From: Blastocystis sp. Blastoise
Taxonomy: Eukaryota > Sar > Bigyra > Opalinata > Blastocystidae
Assembly: GCA_039096225.1 (NCBI GenBank)
Contig: JBBPEB010000013.1
Location: forward strand, 337,501-401,500
Direction: 5' to 3'
DNA length: 64,000 bases
Positions 21,151 to 38,400 of the stretch are shown here, one piece after another. Position numbers and translations under genes: made by a program. The notes under the pieces were generated by a model. The model was not told the origin of the DNA and made no database searches. It was given only the letters and a program-made list of their open reading frames with translations. Each line of letters starts with the position of its first letter. Position 1 is the first letter of the stretch.

Positions 21151-21856
21151 TATATAAACAAAACTCTTTAAAATATAAACTTAAAACAAAAGAAACTGAA
21201 ATAAGATTCTAGTATGTGTTTTATTAAAAAAATTCTCTTAAAAAATATGTACAGTTCGTTGAATGATGCTGAATTAATATTAATTTATTTTTATCTTCTA
21301 TTTTGATTGTTTAGAAACTATAATCGAGAATGAAATAGATGATATATGAAGATACAAACATTCTAAAGATTGTTGTTCTATTCGACAAAAGTTTTGTAAT
21401 TACATTTTTTTTAGATGTTTTCCTTTCTTTTTTTTTTCTTTTCTTTCTAATAATCTTAGAATGGAACAGTTATATGTGCTTGTAAAACAATGGTTCTGTA
21501 ATGAATATCTATATATTTATTCACATTATTAGTCATTTTTTTAAAGTTTTTTTTTAAAGTTCTTTTTGCTTCACAGATCATTTCGTTTATATTCAAATAT
21601 TATGAAAATAATTAAAATATCTAGATCTCCTATTCTACAACAACAACAACAAAATATTTAGTTATTTATATTTAAAAAAATAGGTTTTTAATAGCATAAG
21701 AAAATGGAAAAGAATAAATATATCGTGTTGAATAATTAATGAATTTCATCACTATATTCATAAATATATGAATAAAACTTTATTAAAAATTCAAAGTATA
21801 ACTATGAGAATATATACATATATATCATAATAGATAAAGAGTATATAAAAAAAAGA
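21151..21856. other. VTA1-UBAC2 intergenic region
   Basis: 706 bases between the VTA1 start and the UBAC2 stop (same strand), so it holds the VTA1 promoter and the UBAC2 3' region. T tracts and a CAACAACAACAA run near 21640. No gene seen. Confidence 0.5.
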
Positions 21857-22649
21857 TTAATTCATTAAATCGTTAGCAGCGGCGTTCACATCATCATATC
21901 GCTTCTTTAATGCACGAATACATTCCTCCCGTGGGAATCCCATTCCCTAGTCATATATATATATAATATATAATAATAATAATAATTGTTTCATGTAATA
22001 GAATAGTATTCAAGAATATATTTAAGGAATGATAATTATAATAGAATATTATTATAAGAAATAATAATAATAATGTAATGTAATATTATTCAAAGAATAT
22101 ATTTAAAATATATATATATAATAATAGTATAAGAATAAATTTAAAAATCATTATTATTCATTATATATACCATTAATGTTTCAATATGATCTTCAGTTAC
22201 TTCAATATGATCTGTAAATGAATCATTATTCATTTCATTATTTGTGTCATTATGATCAAATAACCGCGGGTCATAAGGAGGAACATCTCCTTCTACGTAT
22301 TCTTCATTCTCTCTATTATTATTTCCATGAATAGGAAACACATTTCGAGGATAAAAATGATTTAAATATTCATTCTCAACAGCATTTGGATTTCCAAATT
22401 GACCAAAGAAACCAATATTATTTTGATATCTATTTGGAGGAGGTTGAACGGATTGAATCAAAGCAGAGAAGAATGACTATATATAATATATATATAATAT
22501 TATTAAATATATATATAATATTATTAAATATATATATAACTAATAAAGACACATACCATAATAGATGAGTAGAGAGAAACAGGAATAGTAAAAGGAAGAC
22601 GATGAGAGGACCCAGGACAATAATAAATAGCAATAAGAATACCTATGTT

Positions 22650-22687
<38 letters not shown>

Positions 22688-23526
22688 TAAAAAATAATAT
22701 ACTAATAAATATATAAAAATTAAAAAAATATATATAATAAATAAATAAATAATAAAAATAAATAAATATACAAATATTAAAAATAAATAAATAAATAAAT
22801 ATTAAAAATAAATAAATATACAAATATTTAACATAAATAAATATACAAATAAAGGATTCGATAACGGAAGCGGTTCCTTCTCTGAAAAGTGTAATAATCA
22901 TAAGAATACTGATAATAAGTTTTTTAGATATAAATAGATTTGTGGATAATTGATAACTATCGTTTCTTGTAGAAGGAATCATCTTTATATAAAAAACAAG
23001 AAGGAAGGAAATGAGATAATAGCATCCATGTGAATAAAGATGAAGAAACATTAATATTGTCTTTATAACAAAACCAACAACGAAGAAAAAGAATGAATAG
23101 GAAACAAACGAATGAGATCCAATCTATATACAAAATATATCAATATAAACTGAGACTCACAAAAATATATAGAAATACCATGACTTCAACGAGTTGAAGG
23201 TTATATAAAAGATACAATGCAACACAAAAAGTGAAATAACTAGATAAAAAATAATGTAGATGACATTGAAATATCAAATATAATTATTATGTATACTCTT
23301 TGAACGTAAATAGTGAGTCAAATAGACTCCAAAATGAAACTTCTAATAAAAGTAAGAGTAAACAATGATGAATCAATACCATCAGTTGAGAATCCATAAA
23401 GGAACGTCTTGATAAATGAAAAGAACACAAGTGACCCAAATAAAAGTCTAGTAATTGGAGAATTTTCTACAAAATGATATAGGGTTAACAAGAACTATAC
23501 ATACCAAACCCTGTCGATAATGCCAT
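21857..23526 (-). CDS. UBAC2: UBAC2-like rhomboid pseudoprotease with UBA domain
   Basis: ER multi-pass membrane protein, proteolytically inactive rhomboid relative with a cytosolic ubiquitin-binding UBA domain. The animal protein works with UBXD8 in lipid-droplet and ERAD regulation. Exons 23505-23526, 23380-23466, 23297-23342, 23179-23239, 22847-23123, 22557-22642, 22171-22476 and 21857-21946 give 324 residues (human about 344). N-terminus MALSTGFENSPITRLLFGS, then VSFWSLFDSLFTFKDYFTFC, the characteristic rhomboid-like layout with several hydrophobic helices. A polar linker leads to the UBA domain (EDHIETLMGMGFPREECIRA, then DVNAAANDLMN at the very end). All introns are GT-AG. It diverges from the FHA gene. 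Confidence 0.85.
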
Positions 23527-23876
23527 TCTTCAAATAATAGTATATACAAAGATATAAAGGCAAATGAATAATTTGTTTTAGAAAAAAAGAAAAACTTCTG
23601 TCAAAGTGAAGAAATAATTACGGTTTTAGATTCAACAAAATTTGGAAAGAATTTTTTTTTAGAAACTTTGTCAAAATTGGAAAATAAGAAAAAAACGTGG
23701 GGAAATCGAAAAAATAAGTATCGATATTTGAATATCACCTTATCCTCCTTTTTGTCTTAAATAAGATTTGAGCATTAAATTGAATGCCTAGACCTTCAAA
23801 AGTATAAGTTAGATTATGAGAAAGTGTTATCTATCATATATAGAAATCAGCAAAAAGAAAATCTGAGAATTTTGAC
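23527..23876. promoter_or_regulatory. Divergent promoter region UBAC2 / FHA gene
   Basis: 350 bases between two divergent start codons; must serve both genes. Contains A and T tracts and one GTGGGG word. No recognisable factor site. Confidence 0.45.
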
Positions 23877-24820
23877 ATGGACGCAAAACAACGAAAGTTT
23901 CCTGAAGATGACGACATAACTCCTGAAGAAATTAAGAAAATGACAGTTAGACAATATTTCGAATATCGCGCAGAATATATGGCTCAAGTATGTTTGTTAT
24001 CTTGTTAGTTTCTTTTCTATTATAATTTATTCTTTGATTTAGATGATCATTGCACATAACGATGAACTTGTGAAGAAATTAAAAGATGATTACAATACAG
24101 CTAGATCTAGCGCTTTAGCTCCATATGAAAAAGAACTAGCTGTTCCAGAAAAATCAGAAGATATAGTCATTCGTCTTGATGCTATCGAAGGTCCACATAA
24201 AGATGCAGTATTCTTTGTACATCCTAAGAAGGTATTTTTTATGTTATATTATATTTTATTATAGATTTTTATGTTATATTTTTAATAAATATTTCATTTT
24301 ATTTTTTTTTTTTTATTAAATATTTTTAATAAATATTTTTATTAAATATTTTATTAAATATTTTATTAAATATTTTATTATTTAACATATTTTGATGATT
24401 CTATAGTCGTCATATAACAATAGGAAGAAGTACAAGTGATAATGTTGTTCGTAATGGAGTCAGTTTATCGGATGATCCTGAAGTATCTACGACACATGCA
24501 AAGGTATATATATTTATATATATATTTATATTTAAGACTATTTTTTTTTTTTTAATTATTATATATATAATAATTAATATTATTTATATAGATTTTTTTA
24601 CGTGGTAAACAAGTTATTCTTAAAGATACACATAGTATGAATGGAACATATGTAAATAAGTATATATATATATATATATAATTATAATAATTTTACTAAT
24701 AATATTAATAATGAACTATAATAATAATAATACTATAGAGAAATGATTCAAGATGAAGCAAAACTTAAGAATGGTGATGAGATTATGGTGGGTGCAACAG
24801 TATTGATTGTATCTATGTAA
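23877..24820 (+). CDS. Small FHA-domain protein
   Basis: 184-residue protein whose C-terminal ~110 residues form a forkhead-associated (phosphothreonine-binding) domain. Core motifs are HITIGRSTSDNVV, VSTTHAKIFLRG and SMNGTYVN, holding the conserved Gly-Arg, Ser/His and Asn-Gly. The N-terminus is acidic and helical (EDDDITPEEIKKMTVRQYFE). Exons: 23877-23987, 24043-24231, a proposed 8-base microexon 24265-24272, 24407-24503, 24592-24659, 24739-24820. Without the microexon the join from 24231 to 24407 breaks frame; with it the chain closes exactly. The IGRS strand follows directly, so the few added residues would lie in a loop. Partner and pathway unknown. Confidence 0.75.
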
Positions 24821-25214
24821 TTCTTATATACAATATAGTATTTATACTCTAAGATTATTTTTATCTTATATCTATGTTAATTATATTTCTTTTCTATTTA
24901 ACATTTGTAATATTTAAAATGATTTCTTATATAACCATAAGTATCTTTTAGAACTTAGTTCCATATATTCTCTTCTTCTTTCTATCTTTTTCACTTTTTT
25001 TTTTAATAAAATGATTATCTCTTTTTGTATCAAATTTTAAAACATATTTGTATATGTATATATATACGCTCTATTCAATTGCTTTCAGCATTTATATAGT
25101 TATTATAGTATCTTGTTTTGTTTATGTCATTTTAAATAATAAACTAAAAAAAACACTATAAAAGAGACTAGCTGATGATTTATTCTATTCTTTATTCTAA
25201 TTATATAAATAACA
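24821..25214. other. Convergent intergenic region, FHA / BRWD-like
   Basis: 394 bases between convergent stop codons; T-rich with no gene. Confidence 0.5.
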
Positions 25215-28959
<3,745 letters not shown>

Positions 28960-29203
28960 CAATACTATTTATAAAAGATCTTTATCCAAATAATCCTTCT
29001 CTATGTTTAAAAACAAATAAATAATTTCCCTCTTTTCCTTTTTTATTAATTTTGATTGGATATCAGAAATATCTCTTTTATTCCATTTGCAGATATATTC
29101 AGAAAGAGGGAATGTTGATATTATTTATATTTCAAAAGTCTCTAAAGCAAATAAGATACATGATTACATAATCTAAAAAATATAATTATTTTTGTTATTT
29201 GTC

Positions 29204-31447
29204 ATGATACAATCTTTAGAAACACTTGCTAAGTATCTTTGATTAGTTTAAGCATATATTTATTATAATATAGTTTCATTAAAGGATTAAATGAGCGACA
29301 ATCAAAGTTATCAGAATTATTCCAAAAAGTATTTTTATCAAATCTTTATTATTATTCTATGTTATCTTGATTTGTTTATAGATAAATAACAATAAAATAG
29401 ATAATGAAAATGATAATAAAGAAGAATTAGCGATAATTGAAAAATACCAACATGAATATCCTGAACTCCTTGGAGATAATGTATTTATGACTATATAAAA
29501 ACGTGATTAAAAAACTAATTAGATATCTATGAAAGCAAATTCTTTGTTAGCTATTAAAGTGAAGTATATAGTTATTATTAGATACTTTATAAACATAGAG
29601 AAGAATTAGAATTAAAGAAAAGTGAGACTGTAATAAAAAAGATTCTTTGTGAAATAACTTCTTTGAAAACACGACAAAATTCATTACATGAGCAAATCAC
29701 ACATTTACAAACAGAATTAGAAGAGAAAAAACAAGATTGTGATCAATTAAATAATCAGTATTTAAATTTATATGTATAAATATATATATATATATAGATA
29801 TGAAAATATAAATAAAGATATATCACAAGTAGGATATACAATAAAATCTATCCAAACACTTTTATTAGCTTCAAATGAAAATGTATATATATGTTATAAT
29901 AATAGTTATATATATATATGTTATAATAGTAGTTTAATATATATATGCTATAATAGTAGAAATAAATATATATATTATAATAGTTGTTATAAATATATAT
30001 ATGCTATAATACTAGTAATAAATAAATATATAATATATATATATGTTAAAAATTATTCATTAACTATATGTATATCTATAATAATAATTATTAAAAATAA
30101 TTATATTTTAGAATTAATTGATTCTATATAAATAATATATATGTAGTTAATAAAGAATAAAGAAAAGTATATGAATTTAAAGAATGAATATGATCAAATA
30201 AATAATAAACAAAATCAAGTAATTTTCTATATATTTATTTGTTATATATATATAGATATTAAACGATATTGAGGAAAAGAAACATCAAATAGAAGACAGT
30301 AAAACTATATATGCACAATTAGAAGTACATCTAAAAAATGTATATATGTTTTTATAGTATATATTATATAATAGATTGAGAAAGAAATAGAATCATCTCG
30401 TCAGAAAAAAGACTTGAAAATTGAAGAAATTTCCTGTGGGAAACAAGCAGTTTTACAGTTACAAATTGATATTCAAAATGTAAATATATATACATATATA
30501 ACAATATATATATATATGTTATATATACATATATATTATATTTATAGCAGACAAAGATAGTAGAAAGCTTAGAGTGTCAAAAGAAAACTTTATCACAAGA
30601 ATATGAAGAGTTATTATTAAAAGAGAAAGAAGCAAAGAATAGTATTATGGAAAAAGAACAACAAGTATATTAATTATACTATTATTAATTTATAGAATAG
30701 TATTATACATTCTTTTTATTATTATTTATGTATGTATATTAAATATATTACCATTATGTATAGATTCTTAAAGAAAAGTGTGTTTCTGCATTAAAGTCGA
30801 TGGATAAGAAAGAAGTAGCAATTGATAAGGATGAATATATTGAGTCTAGCCAAATACCTATAGTGAAGAATTCTAATGAGAATAACATGAATACTATAGA
30901 TCATAATAATAATGATAATGATCAACATGATAATAATGATATGAATGAATATAATAATGATAATAATCAATATAATAATGATAATAATATATCAAGTCAA
31001 AAATCATCAAGTAATATGATATCTTCTAGAGATATACAAGAGAAACAAGAGAAGATTGATGTTATTCAACGAGAATCTTCTTCTCCTCCATTATATTCAT
31101 CTCAATCTAATAAATCAGATACACTAAGTCAATCAATTGTTTTATTATCTACTTCTGTTACTCTTGATATTGAGAATAAAAATAGTATTCATAATAAAAA
31201 AAGACCTAGAGAAGATATAGAATATGATTCTTATCATAAATCTATAAATATAGATAATGAAGAGAAGAAAAAGAAAAAGAAAACAATGGATATAGATTAT
31301 GAAGATAGTATTCTCTTAGAAAAAGAAAATACAAATATAAAAAAGGAATCACCAAAAGGATTTATTGAATATATACATTCATTAGAAGTAGAAGACTCTG
31401 AATATAGTCATAAAACCATTTTTGATGATTTTAATGACTTTTGGTGA
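29204..31447 (+). CDS. Coiled-coil protein with acidic/basic C-terminal tail, family unknown
   Basis: Not recognised. Exons 29204-29232, 29274-29328, 29382-29480, 29523-29563, 29599-29757, 29798-29882, 30147-30218, 30256-30339, 30375-30479, 30548-30664 and 30764-31447 join in frame to 509 residues, the only gene here ending in TGA. Residues ~1-290 are almost continuous coiled coil (MIQSLETLANFIKGLNERQS, later QITHLQTELEEKKQDCDQLN), with heptad-spaced Leu/Ile. The rest is low complexity, Asn/Ser/Asp-rich, with a nuclear-localisation-like cluster (NKKRPRED, EEKKKKKKT) and an acidic-aromatic end (IFDDFNDFW). Layout would suit a kinetochore, spindle-pole or scaffold protein, but that is only inference. 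It shares a 244-base divergent promoter with the BRWD-like gene. Confidence 0.7.
29883..30146 (+). repeat. TGTTATAATAGT-type repeat intron
   Basis: 264-base intron of the coiled-coil gene built from about five degenerate copies of ATATATATGTTATAATAGT. Its frame is open by chance; the flanking exons join in phase 0 when it is removed. Confidence 0.6.
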
Positions 31448-31765
31448 ATTAAAGAATAATGTTTATATTATTTTATATTACTTTTGTAAAAATATTTAAA
31501 ATACTGACAAAAATGTGTTGTCTTCTCTATATTATACTTTTATTCTAAACAAAACAAAAATATTTTTAAAAAATAGAGAGAGTATCAATGTGGAAAACAA
31601 GAAATGATATTCATAAAAATTAATCATACCACAAAATCGCACATGAATATAAAAATGAATATTTATATCAAAATAATATATAATTTTTTGTTTTTTCAAT
31701 TTATAATTCTTTTCTTATATATATATATAAATATAATAACTCTACTTGTGTTGTAAAATAGTTTA
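31448..31765. other. Convergent intergenic region, coiled-coil / RRM genes
   Basis: 318 bases between convergent stop codons; no gene seen. Confidence 0.5.
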
Positions 31766-33431
31766 TTAATATGGCTTATGATAATTATTTCGTGCAGGTC
31801 TTCTAGAAGGTCCATAACTATCATAAGATCTACTACTACTCTTTCTATATATATATATATATATAATTAAAATAAATATAAATAATGATAAAATATTAAA
31901 TTGAAAAAAAAAAGATTTTAATAAGATATGTTTTGAATAACTATTATTATTTCATTAAAAATTATTTCGTTGTAGAATAAATATATATATATATGTATAC
32001 TGAGGACGAGCAACCTATAGAAATTTATATTATTTAAAAAAAATTGAAAATATATTTTTTTATATAAAATAAGTATGTATAAATTTTAGTAACATTAGCT
32101 ATAAATATGTATATATATATACACATAAATCCTTGATAGGTTTTCCATGTATATTTTTAGGTGATTTATTGATAGCCTCATAGACTTGACTCCATGATCC
32201 CATAGTAATAAGAGCGATATCACTTGGCTTACCACTTGCGGAGAGATCAGGGATACGAACAGCTTCTACCTATATATATTATATATATATATTATATAGT
32301 ATTCATATAGTATAAGGTTAATCATAATATATACATGTTAATAAATAAATAAATATATTATAGGCTTAATCATAATATATACATGCTAATAAATATATAT
32401 ATATATTATAAGCTTAATCATAATATATACATGCTAATAAATATATATATATATATATATAATTAAAAACATATGTTAAAAAAAATTAATTTAATTTATA
32501 AAAACAATATATGTATATATAAACAATATATATATTTAATATACTGTTCCATATTGTTTGAAATGTTGTCGAAGTTCATCAATTGAGATTGAAGAGTCTA
32601 ATCCTGCAATAAACAGACGTGCGGGACCAGGGGGATCGCGTCTGTGTGTGTCATTCGACACAGTTCCAGTAGAGCCAGTATTTGGAATAGAACGATATTC
32701 TTTATCATAATCATAAGAAGTATTATAATCATAGCCTTCATTAGCAGGATAAGTTTCTGGTCTATGTGAATCTTGATAATAATCACGGTTATCTTTAGGA
32801 TTATAATCTCTAGATGGATCATAGGAATGAGATCGAGGATCTGAATGTCTATAAGAAGGATAATCATAATCATAATCATAATCACGGGAAATAGGAGCAG
32901 GAGGAGCAGAAGGAGCAACATTAGGATAATCACGATAAGGAGGATAATCACGGTAATAATTGTCCTCATAAGGTGCTTGAGGAGGATAATCATAATAAGG
33001 ATCTCGAGGAGGATAAGGAGGATAATTATATGGAGGAATATCTTGATCTCTATAATCACGGTTATTTGGATAAGGAGGTCGAGATGAATAAGAAGGTCTA
33101 TCATTATATCGATCTTGAGGAGGATAAGAACGAGAAGGAGGATAGGGAGATGTATGACGTCTAGAAGCAGCTAGAAATGATATATATATATATATATATT
33201 AGTTATTTATAACTGATATTATATTTTAAAAATATCATCTTAATAGATATAAATATATATAATAAAAATGATAATAATTATATATACGTATATGATCTTT
33301 GGGCATAGCAGGAGAGATTGTTAATGTAGTACCTTTATAAGGCAAGTTCTTTTGCTGTAATACCTTTGTGGTCTATATATATATATGTAATTATATATAA
33401 ATAGTTGATATTATATATAATAATAATAATA

Positions 33432-33475
<44 letters not shown>

Positions 33476-34943
33476 AATAATAAATATATATATATATACA
33501 TCATCAATAGTTTTAAAAGTAACAAAACAGAAATCACGAAGATGACCACTATTTTTATCACGAGGACAAATACTATATATATATATATATATTATTATGA
33601 ATTACTTGAACTATAATATAAATAAAATTAAAAAAAAAATCATATAATAATACTAGTAGATTTCTAGAATATATATATACACGTTAATAATAGGTCCATA
33701 AGTAGTAAAGAATGTTTTAAGATCTTCTTCTGTAGCATCAGAGGGTAATCCCTTCACAAATAAACGACTGGGGGAGGGTCCCTCACTGTTACGCTCCTCA
33801 GCAACTTTAATTTCAATAGAAGTACCTAAAGAAAAAAAAAATATATATATTAATAATTTTATATTTCTATGTTATCAACAAAATCTCTTTAAAAAATAAA
33901 TCAAATAATAATACTAATAATACTATAATTATCATACCCATAACTTCACAAGAACCAGCATCTAAAGCTCGATTCATAGCATCTTCATTAGCAAAAGAAA
34001 CATATCCGAATCCCCGCGGTTTATTCGTATATGGATCAGCAGGTATAAATACAACAGTCACTTCACCAAATTTTCCCATTGTAGTCTATAATGAGTATAT
34101 ATATAATAACATGTAATTATTAAAGTATTTAAATTAATAATGATAAAAATTAAAATAAAATAAAATTTATATTATTTTTTTATAATTATTATTATTCTCT
34201 TACTATTGATATATATATATATTAATGAGAAATATACTTTAAGATCTTGTTCAGTTGCTGTTTTAGGTAACTTGATACAAAAGACTCTATATTTATCTCT
34301 AGCTCTATATATAGTATTTTATACAAAGATAATGAAATATAGAATAAAGTATTTAGAAAACTGATGACAAGAGAAAATAAGGTAAAAAAAAAGTCCAAAA
34401 AAAACTTTGTAGTCTATTTTTTAAAGTGTATATATACTTTAATTTATCTTCGTCAGTAGGTGGATCAGGTTGATGATCCTTATATTCAAATTCTGGTGGA
34501 TTTGCAACAGTAGCAGAATCAGGATTTCTGAATTGTGTATTTACATTACTTTGATTACTAGAGTTCGTTGTTTCTGTATATTGATTAGTATTAATGTCAT
34601 AATTAGAAGATATATTTGTATGAGGATTTGTATTAGAAGGATATGAATCAACATATTGATTTGATGCACTAGTATCTGGATATAAGTTTTGTCCATTATT
34701 TGTATACGCATTTCCCTGTGAAGTTTGATAAGAGTTATCAGCATCATTTGAAATTGCAGAAGGATAATTAGCGTCAGTATAATTTGTATCACCATTATGT
34801 GCAAAATTAGCATTGGGATCATTTTGTATACCCATTTTATCGTCATTATTTACTCCATTAGTTTCTTCTGGATAAGAGTTCCAGTCAGGATATCGTTGAC
34901 CGTCTCCAACTTGAGGATCTTGATTAGGATTCATCTCAGTCAT
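31766..34943 (-). CDS. Three-RRM RNA-binding protein with Pro/Tyr/Arg-rich linker
   Basis: Predicted hnRNP-like nuclear RNA-binding protein, 629 residues. Exons 34438-34943, 34238-34304, 33938-34085, 33681-33825, 33500-33572, 33288-33372, 32545-33170, 32123-32269, 31999-32012 (14 bases) and 31766-31844 all join in frame. The N-terminal ~165 residues are Asn/Gln/Tyr-rich, prion-like. RRM1: RNP2 YRVFCIKLP, RNP1 KPRGFGYVSF. RRM2: RNP2 SRLFVKGLP, RNP1-like RDFCFVTF. A ~150-residue linker is full of PPY, RDY and DYDYDY. RRM3: RNP2 ARLFIAGL; its RNP1 is degenerate (DIALITMG). The tail is Ser/Arg-rich (SSSRSYDSYGPSRRPARNNY). A start to the left of MTEMNP is unlikely, since the MULE begins 252 bases upstream. 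Exact orthologue not determined. Confidence 0.85.
32319..32461. repeat. Tandem repeat in an RRM-gene intron
   Basis: Three copies of a ~55-base unit containing CTTAATCATAATATATACATG followed by a TAATAAATA and TA run, inside the intron 32270-32544. Confidence 0.7.
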
Positions 34944-35194
34944 GTCTTACAAATAGTTAACAAACACAAAATATATATACCAAAATTATGTTTAGTGTAA
35001 TTCAAAGTCAAACAAGGACCAAATAATTTATTTCTTTCTTAATAGGATAAAAGTCTTTTATAGAATATCCAATAGTATATTATATTTTATTTTTAACGAT
35101 ATTTAATTGGATTCTTTTCATAAAAAAAAACCATTTCAAGAATAAATGAAAAAATTTGTTCTTCTTCTTGAGATATTCACGATTATTTAAAAAT

Positions 35195-35246
35195 AGAGAT
35201 AAATCAGCCTATACAGTAGAATTGTTAAAAAGTCAGACAATACAGT
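35195..35246 (+). repeat. Left terminal inverted repeat of the MULE
   Basis: 52 bases identical to the reverse complement of 47444-47495; preceded by TTAAAAAT. Identity stops abruptly after ATACAGT. Confidence 0.97.
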
Positions 35247-35405
35247 CGTTTCCAGAGGGTCCTATGACCCGCGGTATTTTTAACATAATGGCGACTAGAA
35301 TATAATACAAATATGTTGTAAAATTCCCAGTCAAGAAACTATATGTGTTTTCTACTAATAATTAATTTTTGCCATATTCGACCTATTTGTTTAAATTTGA
35401 CTTAA

Positions 35406-38400
35406 ATGGATAGACGGGATATTGACAGAATAGATAAGGAAGTGGAAAATGAGGATTTTACTCAATATGTTCAACACATTCCTTCCGTCATACAAGTATT
35501 TTACACATATATAAATATTTTAATATCTAGAGACGTCCTGATAAGGATTCAAGAGTGAATCCGTTAACAAAAACAACTTTTAGCATGTTTAAAAACATTG
35601 ACCAAAATCAGATTGCCTCTTTGATTGAAGAAAACAGTTTTAATGGGTTTTTCAGAGATTATACAAACTACCTATGCATTATCTATAGGAATTTTCTAAT
35701 ATCGTTACTTTTCAACATTCGCCCTGAATTTGGGTCAAGAGAAGAGATTGAGGTTTTTTTAAGATTATCTGCATATAGTAATGGCTATTCTATGATGATT
35801 CAAAGAAGTTCAAAACAATATGTCAAATACAAATGTCCCATCATGGAATGCAATTACATAATTCAATACAACTTTAAAGATGGAAAATATCACTTAACAC
35901 ACTTCCATCAACATGATACAGATGTATAAATATATATAATTACAATATTTATTATATTTTACATTAAAATAATATTTTCTATATATACTATCAATTCTCT
36001 TATTAATAAAAACTATATTTTTATATATTAACTATTTTATTTATTTAGAAATGTTCGAAATTTACTTCTCACTATATAGAACTTATGAAGGAAAATAGAA
36101 TAAAACAATCTGTTTGTGACTATTATCAAAAACAAATTAATATAACAACTAATAATATACCTATTAATAATGATAATAAAGAAATACCTAATAATAATAA
36201 TGAACAAGATAGAAATACTATTATAGATATAGCTGGTCTTCAACTATTAGAAAAGGAATTAGTTTCTAATCAAATTAAAGAAAATAATAATCATGAAGTG
36301 AATATTGATGAATCATTACAATATGAAGAAAGAATAGATGATACTCCTTTAACTGAAATAGAAACTGAAATAATTCAGAAAAAAGATCTTATACTTGAGA
36401 AAAGAGTTTATATGAGTTCTGAAATGGATTTATTATTATATGAGATGCAAAAAAATAATGAAAAAAGAATAAATAATCAAACATTCCCTGATATGTATAT
36501 AGATGATATATTAGAAGAAGAAGAAGAAGAAGAAGTAATAGAAAAAGAAAAAGAAAATGATTATGAAAATGAGAAAGAAAATGAGGAAGAAAGTGATATT
36601 GATATAAACAATAATAGTCAAGATGATGAAGTATTAATGAATGGGTTTAAAGACAAGGTTAATAATATAACAACTCCTGTACGATCTGTTTCATTGGAAT
36701 ACTTTGAGAATGTTATTAGTCAAAGTAAAGATAAACCTAATATTAGTTATATTAATACAAACTTTAGATTATTATTTAGAAGTCCATTAAATAGTACATT
36801 TGTATATAATTATTTATTATGTCATGAAAAATATAAAGGAATGATATCTAAAGATATTATTAATGAACTACATTCATTGTTTCCTTCAATTAATCGACAT
36901 ATAATATATTGTTCTACAACGAGGTTTCTTCTAAATGATGATATATCATATTCTTATATACCTCTGATAATAAAACAGCTCAATACTAGTAATTCAAATA
37001 ATAGAGCCTTTTATATGTTATATAATGGAAAAACAGTCAATAATAAAATTGATTTTAATACTGTTGATTATACTGATGATATTATAGATGAAAATAATAA
37101 TAATAAATCATTATTATGTTGTTGTACCTTAATTGGTGAAAATATTAAATTATTAAATTATTCTCCTCCTGTTATTTTCCTAGATGGAACGTTTATGGGT
37201 CTTGGAAGTACTGTTACTTTAGTTATAACAGGTAATATATATATATTATTATTACTATTTCTATTACTATTACTATTACTATTACTATTACTATTATTAT
37301 TACTATTACTATTACTATTACTATTACTATTACTATTACTATTACTATTACTATTACTATTACTATTATTATTACTATTACTATTACTATTACTATTACT
37401 ATTACTATTACTATTACTATTACTATTACTATTACTCTTTATAGCTGTTAATATCAATCATGAATCCATATGTCTTGGTTTTGGATTCTTTCCATCTGAA
37501 AGTGAAGAAGCTTGGGTTACTTTATTATCTTCATTAAAGAAGGTTTTAATGAGTCAATATGGTAATCAAACATTTACTATTGTTTCTGACCAAGCTAAGG
37601 GGATCAAGTCGGCAGTTCAAAAGGTATTTCCTGACTATCCCCATATTCTCTGTTTCTTCCATTTATTACAAGATCATCTTCGAGTCGACTTACGTACAAA
37701 ACAATATATTATAGATAGTTATAAAGCTTCTACTTTTGAAGAAGCAAAAGAAAAAGCAGAAAAGATTATAGATGAAGATCTTAGATGTCAAGTTCTTGAA
37801 GTTTGGGAAAAGAATAATAAAAGTTTACAAAAGTATGATTCAATTTGTAAATGGTATATTTCCTCAAGTGTAGCTGAAAGCTACAATAGAGTATTAAAAC
37901 GTTTTAGAAATATTCCTATTCATAAAATGTTTCTATGTATCTATAACTATAGTATTACAAAACAGATTAATATAAAAACTAGTATTCCTATTGATAATGT
38001 TTTCTTACCTTGTTTTGATAATATATATAATAGAATCAAGAATAAGAAGTATTATATAAAAGAAAAGAAAGATGGAGTTTCTGCTGTTGTAAATGATGGT
38101 GTTAGCTATATAGTAAATTTAGAAAAGCAAACATGTGAATGTAAGGAATACCAAAACAAACACACTCCCTGTAAACATGCTATAATCTTCCTTCGGTACT
38201 TAATAGAAAAGGGAAATAATAATACTGATATTATTCCACGAGTATTAAGAAATGTGAATAATCAAATTTATAGAAATCAATATCAAAACTATGATGGAGA
38301 GTATATATTTATATGTATATAATGATATATATAGTATATAGATAGTATATAGATAGTATATAGATAGTATATATATATTATATGGATAGAATATAGATAG

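Noticed and set aside
32598-33170. Open frames on both strands over the RRM gene (Ile/Leu-rich and Arg/Ile-rich)
   Set aside because: Shadows of the Pro/Tyr-rich linker exon, which joins in frame with RRM exons on both sides.
37158-37457. Ser/Asn alternating frame on the minus strand
   Set aside because: Antisense of the TTACTA intron in the MULE transposase.
36661-38290. Alternative genetic code because of stops in repeat regions
   Set aside because: Every reconstructed gene closes with TAA or TGA under the standard code, and no conserved motif requires reading through a stop.
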